The notes beneath the pieces were generated by a model. It was not told where the DNA came from. It did no database searches and saw nothing but the letters and a program-made list of their open reading frames with translations. The position numbers and the translations under genes are program-made. DNA of 64,000 bases from Oscillatoriaceae cyanobacterium M33_DOE_052 (GTDB lineage Bacteria > Cyanobacteriota > Cyanobacteriia > Cyanobacteriales > Laspinemataceae): positions 1-64,000 of the forward strand of contig DVDU01000100.1 of the NCBI GenBank assembly GCA_015296065.1, in the 5' to 3' direction. Below are positions 51,440 through 59,496 of the stretch, in pieces. Position 1 is the first letter of the stretch, and each line of letters begins with the position of its first letter.

Positions 51440-51658
51440 ATGAATCAATACAGCATGATTGTTCAATGGTCTGAGGAGGATCGGCTTTTCTTAGTCACAA
51501 TTCCAGAGTTTTCTGATTTAGTTGTGATGCCTTGTACTCACGGAAAAACTCGTGAAGAAGCTATCCGCAATGGGGAGGAAGTGATTGAAATGTATCTAGA
51601 GGCTTGGCAAGCGGAAGGTGAGGCGATTCCTGAACCGAAAACACTTGAATTGGCTTGA
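51440..51658 (+). CDS. Orphan HicB-type antitoxin
   Basis: 72 aa from MNQYSMIVQW with AAAGGAGGAAG before the ATG. HicB fold: MIVQWSEEDRLFLVTIPEF, CTHGKTREEAIRNGEEVIEMYLEA, then an acidic tail. No hicA follows; the spacer and another repeat copy do. Either the toxin has been lost or this small protein acts alone. Confidence 0.85.
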   Translation: MNQYSMIVQWSEEDRLFLVTIPEFSDLVVMPCTHGKTREEAIRNGEEVIEMYLEAWQAEGEAIPEPKTLELA

Positions 51659-51690
51659 TGCTTTTAGTGATTCCAACAGCCCTATTTGAG

Positions 51691-51768
51691 GGTGAAGGGC
51701 GAGAAACCGGGTTTCTGCACTAGATTTCGGTGAGGAGGCAGAGATTATGCTAGAAACCCGGTTTCTGA
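51691..51768 (+). repeat. GAAACCGGGTTTC element, spacer copy
   Basis: GAAGGGCGAGAAACCGGGTT to AACCCGGTTTCTGAAA with GTGAGGAGGCAGAGATTATG. It lies between the orphan hicB and the convergent Mn transporter gene, ending 8 bases before that stop codon. Confidence 0.88.
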
Positions 51769-51775
51769 AATAGTC

Positions 51776-52396
51776 TTAATGACCGAATTTTTCCCAGAAG
51801 GCAACGGCACCAAATATGATAAATAAACTGCCCCCAAGAATGGTAATAGTGCGTTCGGAAATGCGCCCCGCGATCGCCCGTCCTCCCATAACCGCGATCG
51901 CTGCACAAATACTATGTCCCAAAGTACCACCAATAATCACCCCCACGGGATGATTAGCCGCCGCCAAAGCAATAGTAGCAATTTGGGTTCGGTCTCCCCA
52001 CTCCGCCACAAACGTGAGAGTAAATGCCTTAATTAAAACCCCCCAAATACTTGGCCGCCGTGACTGCAAACCCGCTCCTTCCACCGCTTCTAACGCCTCT
52101 TGTTCTTCTTCTGTATTGGGAGCATTTGGCATTTGGCGAGCTTCCAACAATAACTTAACCCCAAAACCCAAAAATAGGGCAATTTCCCCCCAATCTATAT
52201 AAACTTGTGGTAATATAGATACCGCCTGACCCACTAGAACCGATAAAACGGTCATCGTTGCCAAAGCCGCCGTCACCCCAGCAAATACCAACCGTTGCGA
52301 GTGGCGCATTGCTAGAATTACGGCAATAAAAAAAGTTTTATCCCCTAACTCAGAAATTGTAATTAGCAACAAACTTGCCGTAAAAGCTGCCAGCAT
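51776..52396 (-). CDS. GDT1/UPF0016 family Mn2+ transporter (Mnx/PAM71-like)
   Basis: 206 aa from MLAAFTASLLLITIS, the usual family length. Six membrane helices in two related halves, each with the ion motif: ITISELGDKTFFIAV near residue 18 and VAEWGDRTQIATIAL near residue 140. The acidic central loop (NTEEEQEALEAVEG) is typical. Cyanobacterial members (Mnx) export Mn2+ from the cytoplasm to the thylakoid lumen or outside and prevent Mn toxicity. A longer frame up to 52531 would translate the riboswitch and is rejected. Control by the Mn2+ riboswitch just upstream fits the function. Confidence 0.93.
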   Translation of the reverse strand: MLAAFTASLLLITISELGDKTFFIAVILAMRHSQRLVFAGVTAALATMTVLSVLVGQAVSILPQVYIDWGEIALFLGFGVKLLLEARQMPNAPNTEEEQEALEAVEGAGLQSRRPSIWGVLIKAFTLTFVAEWGDRTQIATIALAAANHPVGVIIGGTLGHSICAAIAVMGGRAIAGRISERTITILGGSLFIIFGAVAFWEKFGH

Positions 52397-52424
52397 TTTG
52401 ATTAGCTCCCGATGATGATGTGAT

Positions 52425-52606
52425 TTCGGCGAGCTTGATGAGAGCAAAATATCTCCACCAAGCTCGCCACAGACGAACTCAGTGAAGGTCTCGCTCCCAA
52501 TTAGCTGTTTTGCAGCTTCACTGTCACCCAAACCAGGCTCATCGCCAGTATGTTGATTTGGGTGGACTGGCTCAATTGCGTTGGCCAGCAGCTACTCCCC
52601 TTCCGG
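52425..52606 (-). promoter_or_regulatory. yybP-ykoY (Mn2+) riboswitch
   Basis: Read on the minus strand the leader has GGAAGGGGAGTAGCTGCTGG (52604-), then a long stem region with GAGCCTGGTTTGGGTGACAG, and closes with GGGAGCGAGACCTTCACTG near 52482-52500. GGGGAGTA and GAGACC are the two conserved landmarks of the yybP-ykoY aptamer. Next, GGCGAGCTTG...CAAGCTCGCC (52428-52468) is a 10-bp hairpin just before the start codon, a likely expression platform; with no T-run it would act on translation rather than termination. Confidence 0.85.
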
Positions 52607-52689
52607 TGATATCACTATACCACTAATTTGGCTTTTGCACAAGATTTTTGAAAATTTTTTTGCTTTCATTTTTGATTAAAAATCTTGTC

Positions 52690-52800
52690 ATTTTTGATTC
52701 ATTATTGGTTGTCCTTAGTCCCTTGTCCCTTGTCCCTTGTTCGTTGTCAAATGACAAATGACAAATGACAAATGACCAAGGACACGGCAATGCCCTGTCC
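52690..52800. repeat. CCCTTGTCCCTTGT / AATGACAAATGACA tandem repeats
   Basis: Three copies of TCCCTTG are followed by four of ACAAATG(A); the two tracts are loosely inverted (TTGTC/GACAA). A similar composition occurs near 25672-25775 (GTCATTTGTCC...ACAAGTGACAAGTGACC). No gene. Confidence 0.65.
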
Positions 52801-52838
52801 CTACGGGTACACTGGGGATGTAGTTGGTCATCATCCCT

Positions 52839-53450
52839 ATGAAAATCAAACCCTCCCCACCCTATCAGCCTCTATTACTACGCCTGCTGCATAGTGTAAA
52901 TGCCTTCTTAGTCATCGGTGCCCTCATCAGCGGATTTTTGGTGTATGATAGCTGGGATGGTCGGTTTGGCGGTTTAGGACTGTTCACAAAAAACCGAGAA
53001 TTGATTGATATTCACGGCACTTTTGGCTTTTTCCTGTTATTCGCGTTTATCGCCTTTGCCATCTACAGCATCCGCATCGGGAGAAAACGTTTGGCTCCCG
53101 CTGATACTGCCAGAAAACTCCAACAAGTGGGCAAACCTATCTGGTGGTGGACGCTGCACCAGCTAGCTAATACCCTGATGCTGGTTGCCCTCACCTTGTC
53201 GGTAGTTTCAGGCAAGTTGCAAAATGAGCATTGGTTGCCAAAAGGGGAGTTAAATCATCCGGCGTACTTGGCGCACCTGTTGGCGTGGCTGATATTGGCT
53301 CTTTCTCTGGGGTTACATTTGCTGATGAGTGCCAAGGCGGGGGGTTTGGCCCTGTGGCAGTCGATGGTGAATGTCAACTATCGTGCGGAGGAACACCCGC
53401 GCCACTGGCCAGCAAAAGTCCGGGACTGGTTGCGCCATCCTCACTGGTAA
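52839..53450 (+). CDS. b-type cytochrome membrane protein (cytochrome b561/b6-like)
   Basis: 203 aa from MKIKPSPPY (an ATG at 52824 is in frame). Four membrane helices: LLLRLLHSVNAFLVIGALISG, HGTFGFFLLFAFIAFAIYSI, LHQLANTLMLVALTLSVVSG and LAHLLAWLILALSLGLHLLM. His residues at the helix starts and ends (LLHSVNA, DIHGTFG, LHQLAN, LAHLLAW, LGLHLL) can bind two hemes, as in the cytochrome b561/Ni-Fe hydrogenase b-type group. The electron partner is unknown. Confidence 0.85.
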   Translation: MKIKPSPPYQPLLLRLLHSVNAFLVIGALISGFLVYDSWDGRFGGLGLFTKNRELIDIHGTFGFFLLFAFIAFAIYSIRIGRKRLAPADTARKLQQVGKPIWWWTLHQLANTLMLVALTLSVVSGKLQNEHWLPKGELNHPAYLAHLLAWLILALSLGLHLLMSAKAGGLALWQSMVNVNYRAEEHPRHWPAKVRDWLRHPHW

Positions 53451-53537
53451 ATCGTGAGTGGTAAATCGTGGTATTATCGGAGCGGTGTTTGTGGGGCGGT
53501 CTAGTGATGAATCCCGCTCCGGGATTAATAAAGAAAG

Positions 53538-55439
53538 ATGAATGATAATTTTTTGGGTGCGGAATTTACCCCCCTAGCCGCGATCGCCACCACCCCCACC
53601 GCCGCCAAACGTCTTTTACCCCTGTGTCAAACCCCAGGGGTGACTCTCTGGGTGAGCGCATCTTGTAGGGAAGCACTGCAGGGAAACGTTTCGGTAAGCC
53701 AACCCAGAATCCAATTTTACAGCGGTTCTCTCAAAGAACTGCTCGCGGAAATCTGGCGATCGCACCGCGCCTTTATCTTTTGTCTCGCCACCGGGGCCAC
53801 CGTGCGCCTCATCGCACCTTTATTAGCCGATAAATCCCGCGACCCCGCCGTAGTCGTCCTCGATGAAGCTGCCCAATATGTTATCAGTTTATGCAGCGGT
53901 CACATCGGCGGCGCCGACCAATTAGCCAGATTAATCGCCACTCAAACCGGAGCCACCCCCATCCTCACTGGCGCCGCCAATGCTCTACAATTGCCCGGTA
54001 TCGATGTTTTAGGCGTTCCCTTCGGTTGGCAGCGCGGTCCGGGAGATTGGACGGGAGTAAGTGGAGCCATAGCCAGAGGTGAACCCGTGCAAGTCCTGCA
54101 AGAAGTGGGGACGACTCTTTGGCAACAACATCTCCCCCCCAATCATCCTTTTAATATTGGTTTTTCTGAATACACAGACACCGATATAGACGATGTAGCT
54201 TCCGTCAAAGGCAGAATTTGGATTAGTTATCAGGCTCGACGTTTTGCCCCCAATTCTGAACTCCCGAAAGTGCAATGGCATCCCCGCGTTTTGTGGGTGG
54301 GTATCGGTTGCGAGCGGGGTGTCAGCGCACAATTGATAGAAACGGCGATTATGCGGGTATTTCAAGCATATCATCTGGCTTTAGAAGCTGTCGCCGGTAT
54401 CGCTACGATTGATATTAAAGCCTCGGAAGATGGGTTAGTGGAACTTTGCCGCGATCGCCATTGGCCCTTGCACACATTTCCCTCGGAAAACCTCCGCCAA
54501 GTCGCCGTCCCCACACCCTCCACCGTGGTAGAAACCGAAGTAGGCACCCCCAGTGTCGCCGAAGCAGCAGCCAAACTCGCCGCCAATGCACCATCTTTAT
54601 TAGTAGCGAAAAAAATCTACCGGGAAGAAGGGGAACCGGGAGCGGTGACAGTCGCCGTAGCGGTAGCGGAGCGAGAATATACCGGACGCCGTGGTAAATT
54701 ATTGCTCGTAGGCACAGGTCCGGGGGATGTGGCGCAGATAACGGGAGCAGCGCAAGGGGCGATCGTCTCCGCCGATGCCATCATTGGCTACACATTATAT
54801 ACTAACCTCATTTCCCCCCTATTGCATCCCGGCCAAATCGTCGAATCCCTGCCCATCACCCAAGAAAAACAAAGAGCAGAAAGAGCCATAGAATTAGCCA
54901 AATGGGGATTAACCGTCGCCGTCATTTCCTCCGGCGATGCAGGCATTTATGGCATGGCCGGATTAGTATTAGAACAACTGCGCGCCCAAAATTGGGACGG
55001 TGAGACACCCGCCGTGGAAGTATTGCCCGGTATCAGTGCCATTCAGGCAGCAGCCGCCCGCGTAGGCGCGCCATTAATGCACGATTTCTGTGCCATTAGT
55101 TTAAGCGACTTACTCACCCCTTGGCCAGTGATTGAAAAGCGCCTAGAAGCCGCCGCAATGGCCGATTTTATCACCGGGATTTACAATCCCCGCTCCCAAA
55201 CTCGCACCGAGCAAATTGTTAAAGCCAGGGATATCTTTCTCAAATATCGCTCTGGTAATACCCCCGTGGCCATAGTTCGGGATGCCTATCGCGAAGATGA
55301 ACAAATCACCCTGACTAACTTGGATAATATGCTGGATATTCCCATTGATATGTTATCCATTGTCATCATCGGTAATCAAAGCACGGTAATTTATGGTAAT
55401 TGGATGATTACCCCTCGCGGTTATTTAGGATTTGCTTAA
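53538..55439 (+). CDS. cobJ: CbiG-CobJ fusion (precorrin-3B C17-methyltransferase)
   Basis: 633 aa, a fusion found in cyanobacteria. Residues 1-~350 are CbiG, which opens the lactone ring of cobalt-precorrin-5A: FCLATGATVRLIAPLL, VVVLDEAAQYVISLCSGHIGG and, in the C-terminal subdomain, VGIGCERGVSAQLIETAI. Residues ~385-633 are CobJ/CbiH, which contracts the corrin ring: GKLLLVGTGPGDVAQIT, IIGYTLYTNLI, VISSGDAGIYGMAG and FITGIYNPRS. Both act in cobalamin (or pseudocobalamin) synthesis. No other cob gene is in the window. The ATG at 53538 follows AAAGA. Confidence 0.95.
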   Translation: MNDNFLGAEFTPLAAIATTPTAAKRLLPLCQTPGVTLWVSASCREALQGNVSVSQPRIQFYSGSLKELLAEIWRSHRAFIFCLATGATVRLIAPLLADKSRDPAVVVLDEAAQYVISLCSGHIGGADQLARLIATQTGATPILTGAANALQLPGIDVLGVPFGWQRGPGDWTGVSGAIARGEPVQVLQEVGTTLWQQHLPPNHPFNIGFSEYTDTDIDDVASVKGRIWISYQARRFAPNSELPKVQWHPRVLWVGIGCERGVSAQLIETAIMRVFQAYHLALEAVAGIATIDIKASEDGLVELCRDRHWPLHTFPSENLRQVAVPTPSTVVETEVGTPSVAEAAAKLAANAPSLLVAKKIYREEGEPGAVTVAVAVAEREYTGRRGKLLLVGTGPGDVAQITGAAQGAIVSADAIIGYTLYTNLISPLLHPGQIVESLPITQEKQRAERAIELAKWGLTVAVISSGDAGIYGMAGLVLEQLRAQNWDGETPAVEVLPGISAIQAAAARVGAPLMHDFCAISLSDLLTPWPVIEKRLEAAAMADFITGIYNPRSQTRTEQIVKARDIFLKYRSGNTPVAIVRDAYREDEQITLTNLDNMLDIPIDMLSIVIIGNQSTVIYGNWMITPRGYLGFA

Positions 55440-55442
55440 ACT

Positions 55443-55514
55443 TCCGGTAGGCAGTGCCTCCCCCAAATGCCTTAACTGATGTTACCGCATTATTGGCACT
55501 GCCCACCCGACAAG
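55443..55514. repeat. GGTGGGCAGTGCC-type inverted element
   Basis: CCGGTAGGCAGTGCCTCCCC, AAATGCCTTAACTGATGTTACC, then TTGGCACTGCCCACCCGAC. Very similar to 62087-62160 and related to 51350-51410. It directly follows the cobJ stop. Confidence 0.8.
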
Positions 55515-55649
55515 TAAAGCCAGTATTTTGCTAGCTAGCTATTTTTGATAAAATCAATGATTTGTCACAAAAATTAATGATTTGGGGGGGATAGTCGTGT
55601 TATACTAAACATTAGTATGTTAAAGAACAAATAAAATAAAAATTTAAAT

Positions 55650-56936
55650 ATGCCCGAACAGAGACTCCTCTTTATCACAGCACAAAATTATAAAAATCTG
55701 GAAATTAGCCAACCAGTTGATTTAAATAGCCTGAATATCCTCATCGGTGCAAACAATTTTGGCAAAAGCAACTGGATTAGCTGTTTGAGTTTTTTTAAAA
55801 CCAGCCTGATTAATCGCCCAGACGAAAGCAGGGGGATTGGCAGCTTAGAAGATGCGGCGGCGAAAATTGGTGGGGGCAGAATTTTAGATTTTCACGTAGA
55901 AAGTCCCGCTCTAGTCAATTTAGCTTACTGTTTTAGCATCTCTGGAGATATTAGGGCGATTCTCGAGTTAAATTTGTATGCTGACAGACAGAGAAATCGA
56001 GTCAACGTGGCGGCGGAGTATTTGTATAGTGGAAAAGTTTTACGACAAGAACTAGATCTAAATCCTTTTTATTACTACCAATTTCACGATCGCGAACCTG
56101 GGAGGGGGGCTGTATCGGTTTATAACGAGGGCGATAAAGGACCGACCCATTTTGAACCGTTGGACAATATCCCCACCAACAGCTTAGGTTTAGCGTCTAT
56201 TCCTAGCCTGCTAGAAACCAGTAAATATCCTCCCGAAAATACCCCGATTTATAAAATCAGGCGCGAGATTTTAGCATCGGTCTCTACCTGGCAATTTTAC
56301 AATGCCAACCATATGGATTTAAACGCCATTAGAGAGGCTACACCAAAAATCGGTGGCAGCGATATTTATTTGTCCGCTTCTGGAGATAATTTAGCCCTGG
56401 TTTTAGATAATCTCAGTCAACAAGATATCGATTTTGAAGATAGCATTAACGAAGCGATGAAATTAATTATCCCCAAGACTCGCCGGTTACGACCAACCCG
56501 GTCTGGGGTGATGTCTTTGACGGTAGAATGGTATATTGAAGGACTAAAAGAACCTTTTTATCTGCCAGAGATGTCCGACGGAACCGTAAGGATGCTCTGT
56601 TGGGCAACTATATTGCATTCTCCCCGATTGCCAGCTCTGTTGGTCATTGACGAACCGGAAATGGGTTTGCACGTGGCTTGGATGCCGATTTTAGCTGAGT
56701 GGATTAAAAAAGCCGCACGCAAAACTCAAGTGATAATTACCACCCATAGTCCCGACCTATTAGACCATTTTACCGATTCTCTGGAAAATGTGTTGTGCTT
56801 TGTCTCAGAAAAGCCAAATTTTTTTGCTATCAAACGTCTCTCTAGAGAAATGCTGGAGCCAAAACTTAATGAGGGCTGGGAATTGGGAGACCTGTATCGA
56901 GTTGGCGATCCAAGCATCGGAGGTTGGCCGTGGTAG
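55650..56936 (+). CDS. AAA ATPase, OLD/RecF-like (first gene of an ATPase-TOPRIM pair)
   Basis: 428 aa. Walker A IGANNFGKSN (from G33); a signature-like SLTVEWYIEG...YLPEMSDGTVRM region; Walker B LLVIDEPEMGLHVAWM; and an IITTHSPDLLDHF switch His near residue 365. This is the AAA_15/AAA_21 ABC-type ATPase arrangement seen in OLD-family proteins, PARIS AriA and retron-linked ATPases. The N-terminal ITAQNYKNLEI start is typical (LxIxNFKNL). The next gene overlaps its end by 7 bases and encodes a TOPRIM-like protein, so the pair looks like an OLD nuclease split in two. Antiphage activity is inference. The leader (55514-55649) is AT-rich. Confidence 0.85.
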   Translation: MPEQRLLFITAQNYKNLEISQPVDLNSLNILIGANNFGKSNWISCLSFFKTSLINRPDESRGIGSLEDAAAKIGGGRILDFHVESPALVNLAYCFSISGDIRAILELNLYADRQRNRVNVAAEYLYSGKVLRQELDLNPFYYYQFHDREPGRGAVSVYNEGDKGPTHFEPLDNIPTNSLGLASIPSLLETSKYPPENTPIYKIRREILASVSTWQFYNANHMDLNAIREATPKIGGSDIYLSASGDNLALVLDNLSQQDIDFEDSINEAMKLIIPKTRRLRPTRSGVMSLTVEWYIEGLKEPFYLPEMSDGTVRMLCWATILHSPRLPALLVIDEPEMGLHVAWMPILAEWIKKAARKTQVIITTHSPDLLDHFTDSLENVLCFVSEKPNFFAIKRLSREMLEPKLNEGWELGDLYRVGDPSIGGWPW

Positions 56937-57661
56937 TTTGGCTTTTTGCTGGCGGGGGTGAAGCGGAAGTGCGAGGATTGATTCCATTTTTGCGCCAACA
57001 TTTTCCTGGTTGTACATTTGAAAGAAAAACTCCGGTTCGCCAAAAACCGGGGCCAAAACCAAATAAAAATCTTGCCTATGGCAAAACTGGTCAAAGTTTA
57101 ATTGACCAGATAAAAAAAGAGCTACCGATTGCCTTACGCGGCGGTCACTGCGATTTAATTTTAGTGATTGACGATTTAGACTGCCGGAATCCTGACGAGC
57201 AAAAACAAAAGTTTTTAGCCGCTATAGATACGGTATCTGCAGCTGCCAATATCGATAGATTTGTGGGTTTTGCAGCTCCAGAGCTAGAGGCTTGGATTAT
57301 TGCTGATTGGGAGAAAATGGCAAAAATTACGAATTTTAGGGGCAACAGATGGCAGCAAATGCGCTGGTGGTTAAGTAGCCAAAGAAATGTTGACTTTGAG
57401 CATCCCGAATCATTTAGTGAATATGATGCGAAAAAAGACAGTTGCCGAGAAAAGTTATCGGATGCAATAGTGGAGGCGAGCGAGATGCTTGATGAAAGTA
57501 ACCGCAATAAGCCGAGATTTTCTAAATCAACACATTCGCCATTGCTATTACTTGAGATTGACCCATCTATCGTTCAGAAAAAATGTCCTTTATTTCGAGA
57601 TTTATATACGAAGCTGAATAATTTTTGTCAGCAGGTCCACCAGCGGCCACCGTCAGCATAG
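56930..57661 (+). CDS. TOPRIM/DUF4276-like protein (second gene of the pair)
   Basis: About 243 aa. The GTG at 56930 is chosen because GGAGG lies 6 bases upstream; a TTG at 56924 is also in frame. The fold markers are a Gly-rich start with Glu (FAGGGEAEVRGLIPFL), strand-DxD (DLILVIDDLDCRN), and FAAPELEAWIIADW, which matches the HEFEAWLLA block of DUF4276. TOPRIM domains cut or bind nucleic acid with this Glu and DxD set. The loop KTPVRQKPGPKPNKN is basic and could contact DNA. The C-terminus (SPLLLLEIDPSIVQKKCPLF) resembles that of DUF4276 proteins. In PARIS the second gene is DUF4435 instead, so this is at most a relative. Confidence 0.75.
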   Translation: MVVWLFAGGGEAEVRGLIPFLRQHFPGCTFERKTPVRQKPGPKPNKNLAYGKTGQSLIDQIKKELPIALRGGHCDLILVIDDLDCRNPDEQKQKFLAAIDTVSAAANIDRFVGFAAPELEAWIIADWEKMAKITNFRGNRWQQMRWWLSSQRNVDFEHPESFSEYDAKKDSCREKLSDAIVEASEMLDESNRNKPRFSKSTHSPLLLLEIDPSIVQKKCPLFRDLYTKLNNFCQQVHQRPPSA

Positions 57662-57847
57662 CCACCGCTTCGCATCCAGACCCTGTAGCTCCACCAATAC
57701 ACCTATTTTAGTGAAGGGTCATCAACTTGGGCGCGATTTGTGTAGCGAAGCGACAGCGAAACCCAAAAACTCACCGCTAGACTAAAATTATTACAACTGA
57801 AACCATTACAATAGAAGAGCAAACCTGGCTTAACCGGAGTGTTGGAG

Positions 57848-58138
57848 ATGGTATCATCGGAATTAATCTCGACCTTGAAGGCCCTGAGTCGTTCGGATCA
57901 GTTCTATATCATGCAGATTCTGCTCTCAGAATTAGCCCAGCAGGAAACCGATCTGATTAAGTCTGAGCAATCTTACCCCCTGTGGTCGCCCTATGGTGCG
58001 GATGAGGCTGCAGATACGATGTTGAAAGTGCTACAGGGGTCTCGGGGACATCCTGGTCTTACTCCCCTTTCTCCCCTTTTGGGAGAAAGGGGTTGGGGGA
58101 TAGAGGGCAACTGCAAGGGTTGTCTCATTCTTATCTGA
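57848..58138 (+). CDS. Small antitoxin-like protein with MITE-encoded C-terminus
   Basis: 96 aa. Residues 1-~65 (ISTLKALSRSDQFYIMQILL, ELAQQETDLIKSEQSYPLWSPYGADEAADTML split here) belong to a small cyanobacterial family that normally ends shortly after LKVL. From about codon 68 the sequence (HPGLTPLSPLLGERGWGIEG) is the translated MITE-like repeat 58052-58138, so the original end has been replaced. The N-terminal part alone may still fold. A downstream toxin is not present; a GNAT gene follows. Confidence 0.7.
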   Translation: MVSSELISTLKALSRSDQFYIMQILLSELAQQETDLIKSEQSYPLWSPYGADEAADTMLKVLQGSRGHPGLTPLSPLLGERGWGIEGNCKGCLILI

Positions 58139-58150
58139 AATGACTATAAC
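58052..58150. repeat. MITE-like element, half copy inserted at a gene end
   Basis: GTCTTACTCCCCTTTCTCCC, CTTTTGGGAGAAAGGGGTTGG, GGGATAGAGGG, TTGTCTCATTCTTATCTGAA and ATGACTATAACT: the reverse complement of 39567-39665 with few changes. Its outer end contains ATGACTATAAC, repeated 33 bases later at the GNAT start. Confidence 0.85.
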
Positions 58151-58172
58151 TCAAAAAACACAGGAAAATGAG

Positions 58173-58697
58173 ATGACTATAACGAGACAAGAAATCACAA
58201 TCAGAAACGAGACAATAGCCGATGCCTCTGTCATCACCGAGGTGACTATCGCCGCTTTCAAAACTATGGAGATCAGCAACCACACAGAGCAGTTCATTAT
58301 CGAGGCACTACGTTCCGCAAAAGCTCTGACCTTATCATTGGTAGCAGAAGTAGATGGCCGTGTTGTGGGGCATATCGCGTTTTCACCGGTGAGCATTTCT
58401 GATGGCACCCAGAATTGGTACGGTCTCGGTCCGGTTTCCGTCCTACCAGAATACCAGCGTCGGGGTATTGGCAAAGCATTGATACAGGAAGGGCTATCAC
58501 GGTTGAAAGACCTAAATGCTCAAGGCTGCTGTCTTGTGGGGCATCCAGAATACTACAGAAAATTGGGATTTGAGAATGTTCCCGAACTTGTCCACGAGGG
58601 CATTCCCCAAGAGGTATTTTTCGCCCTTTCCTTTGACGGGCGATTTCCCCAAGGCCATGTCACTTTCCATGAAGGATTTCAGGCAAATGGTGAATAA
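58173..58697 (+). CDS. GNAT N-acetyltransferase (YhbS-like)
   Basis: 174 aa from MTITRQEITIRNE. Acetyl-CoA site: LGPVSVLPEYQRRGIGKALI (Q/RxxGxG/A), preceded by GHIAFSPVSI and followed by CCLVGHPEYYRKLGF and EVFFALSFDGRFPQGHV, the YhbS pattern. An in-frame ATG at 58140 lies in the MITE end and would add 11 residues; the phrase ATGACTATAAC occurs at both starts, so the MITE end may have been copied over the start region. Substrate unknown. Confidence 0.88.
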   Translation: MTITRQEITIRNETIADASVITEVTIAAFKTMEISNHTEQFIIEALRSAKALTLSLVAEVDGRVVGHIAFSPVSISDGTQNWYGLGPVSVLPEYQRRGIGKALIQEGLSRLKDLNAQGCCLVGHPEYYRKLGFENVPELVHEGIPQEVFFALSFDGRFPQGHVTFHEGFQANGE

Positions 58698-58965
58698 AGT
58701 GCTGCAATGAAAAGTGATTTACCTACGGGTTTTTCTTTTGTCGAGTCAGTCTGGGGGATAAAATCTTGCACCCAATGGTTATATTTTGACCTGACGCATC
58801 TAGCTACCTTATAAGCCAGCCGTACCTCCCCGTCTCCCCGTCTCATCCCCCCCAAATATTCACAAACGATGCCCTCGTACTTGATATCACCTTGTATTGG
58901 CGAAATAATGAACAAAAATAATGAGGACAAGTTATCAAAAACTCATCCTCATTAAAGCCAGCCTA

Positions 58966-59325
58966 TCATAGAGCTTCGCTGGCGTTTTGTTTGACGAACT
59001 TGCCCAACAAACCGGAAACTATAGATAAGACTATGGAGCCGAAAATCGCGGGGAAGAAACCGGCGACGTGGAAACCGGGGGTGAGGTAGGCGACTAAGCC
59101 GATCGAAATGGCGTTCACCACCAACAGGAATAAACCCAGAGTCACAATGGTAAGGGGGAGCGTCATCAAGATGATGAGGGGACGGACGATCGCATTCACC
59201 AAACCCATCACCGCCGCCGCCACGATCGCCGCCGAGAAGCTGTCCAAAGCCAGACCAGGGACCAGTTTGGCCGTCACCACCAGAGAAACCGCCGCCAACA
59301 GCCAAGTTAAGAAAAAGCTGAGCAT
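58966..59325 (-). CDS. Phage holin family IV-like membrane protein
   Basis: 119 aa with four membrane helices: FFLTWLLAAVSLVVTAKLVPG, SAAIVAAAVMGLVNAIVRPLI, LPLTIVTLGLFLLVVNAISI and FFPAIFGSIVLSIVSGLLG. The NAIVRPLIILMTLPLTIVTLG wording is the hallmark of the Phage_holin_4_2 family, which is widespread on bacterial chromosomes without phages. No lysis genes are near; a housekeeping membrane role is more likely. Confidence 0.9.
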   Translation of the reverse strand: MLSFFLTWLLAAVSLVVTAKLVPGLALDSFSAAIVAAAVMGLVNAIVRPLIILMTLPLTIVTLGLFLLVVNAISIGLVAYLTPGFHVAGFFPAIFGSIVLSIVSGLLGKFVKQNASEAL

Positions 59326-59496
59326 AATTGCACTTAAAAATCAGGTTTTTTTTCTCGTTAGCGCCATTTTAACCAATCCATCCCCCATCCGGCGAGCCGG
59401 GAAAACCGTATTGTGGGACGAGGAGATGGGGAGACCCCTAGCCAAAAGTCCCAGAAAAATCTATAATTTAAAACCTGCAATCTCAACCCTGAGCCC

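Noticed and set aside
55650-57661. Assignment as a PARIS (AriA-AriB) system
   Set aside because: The second protein shows DUF4276-like rather than DUF4435 features, and the match rests on general ATPase-TOPRIM logic.
58966-59325. Prophage lysis cassette suggested by the holin-like protein
   Set aside because: No endolysin, structural or integrase gene is near, and this holin family is common on chromosomes as a housekeeping membrane protein.
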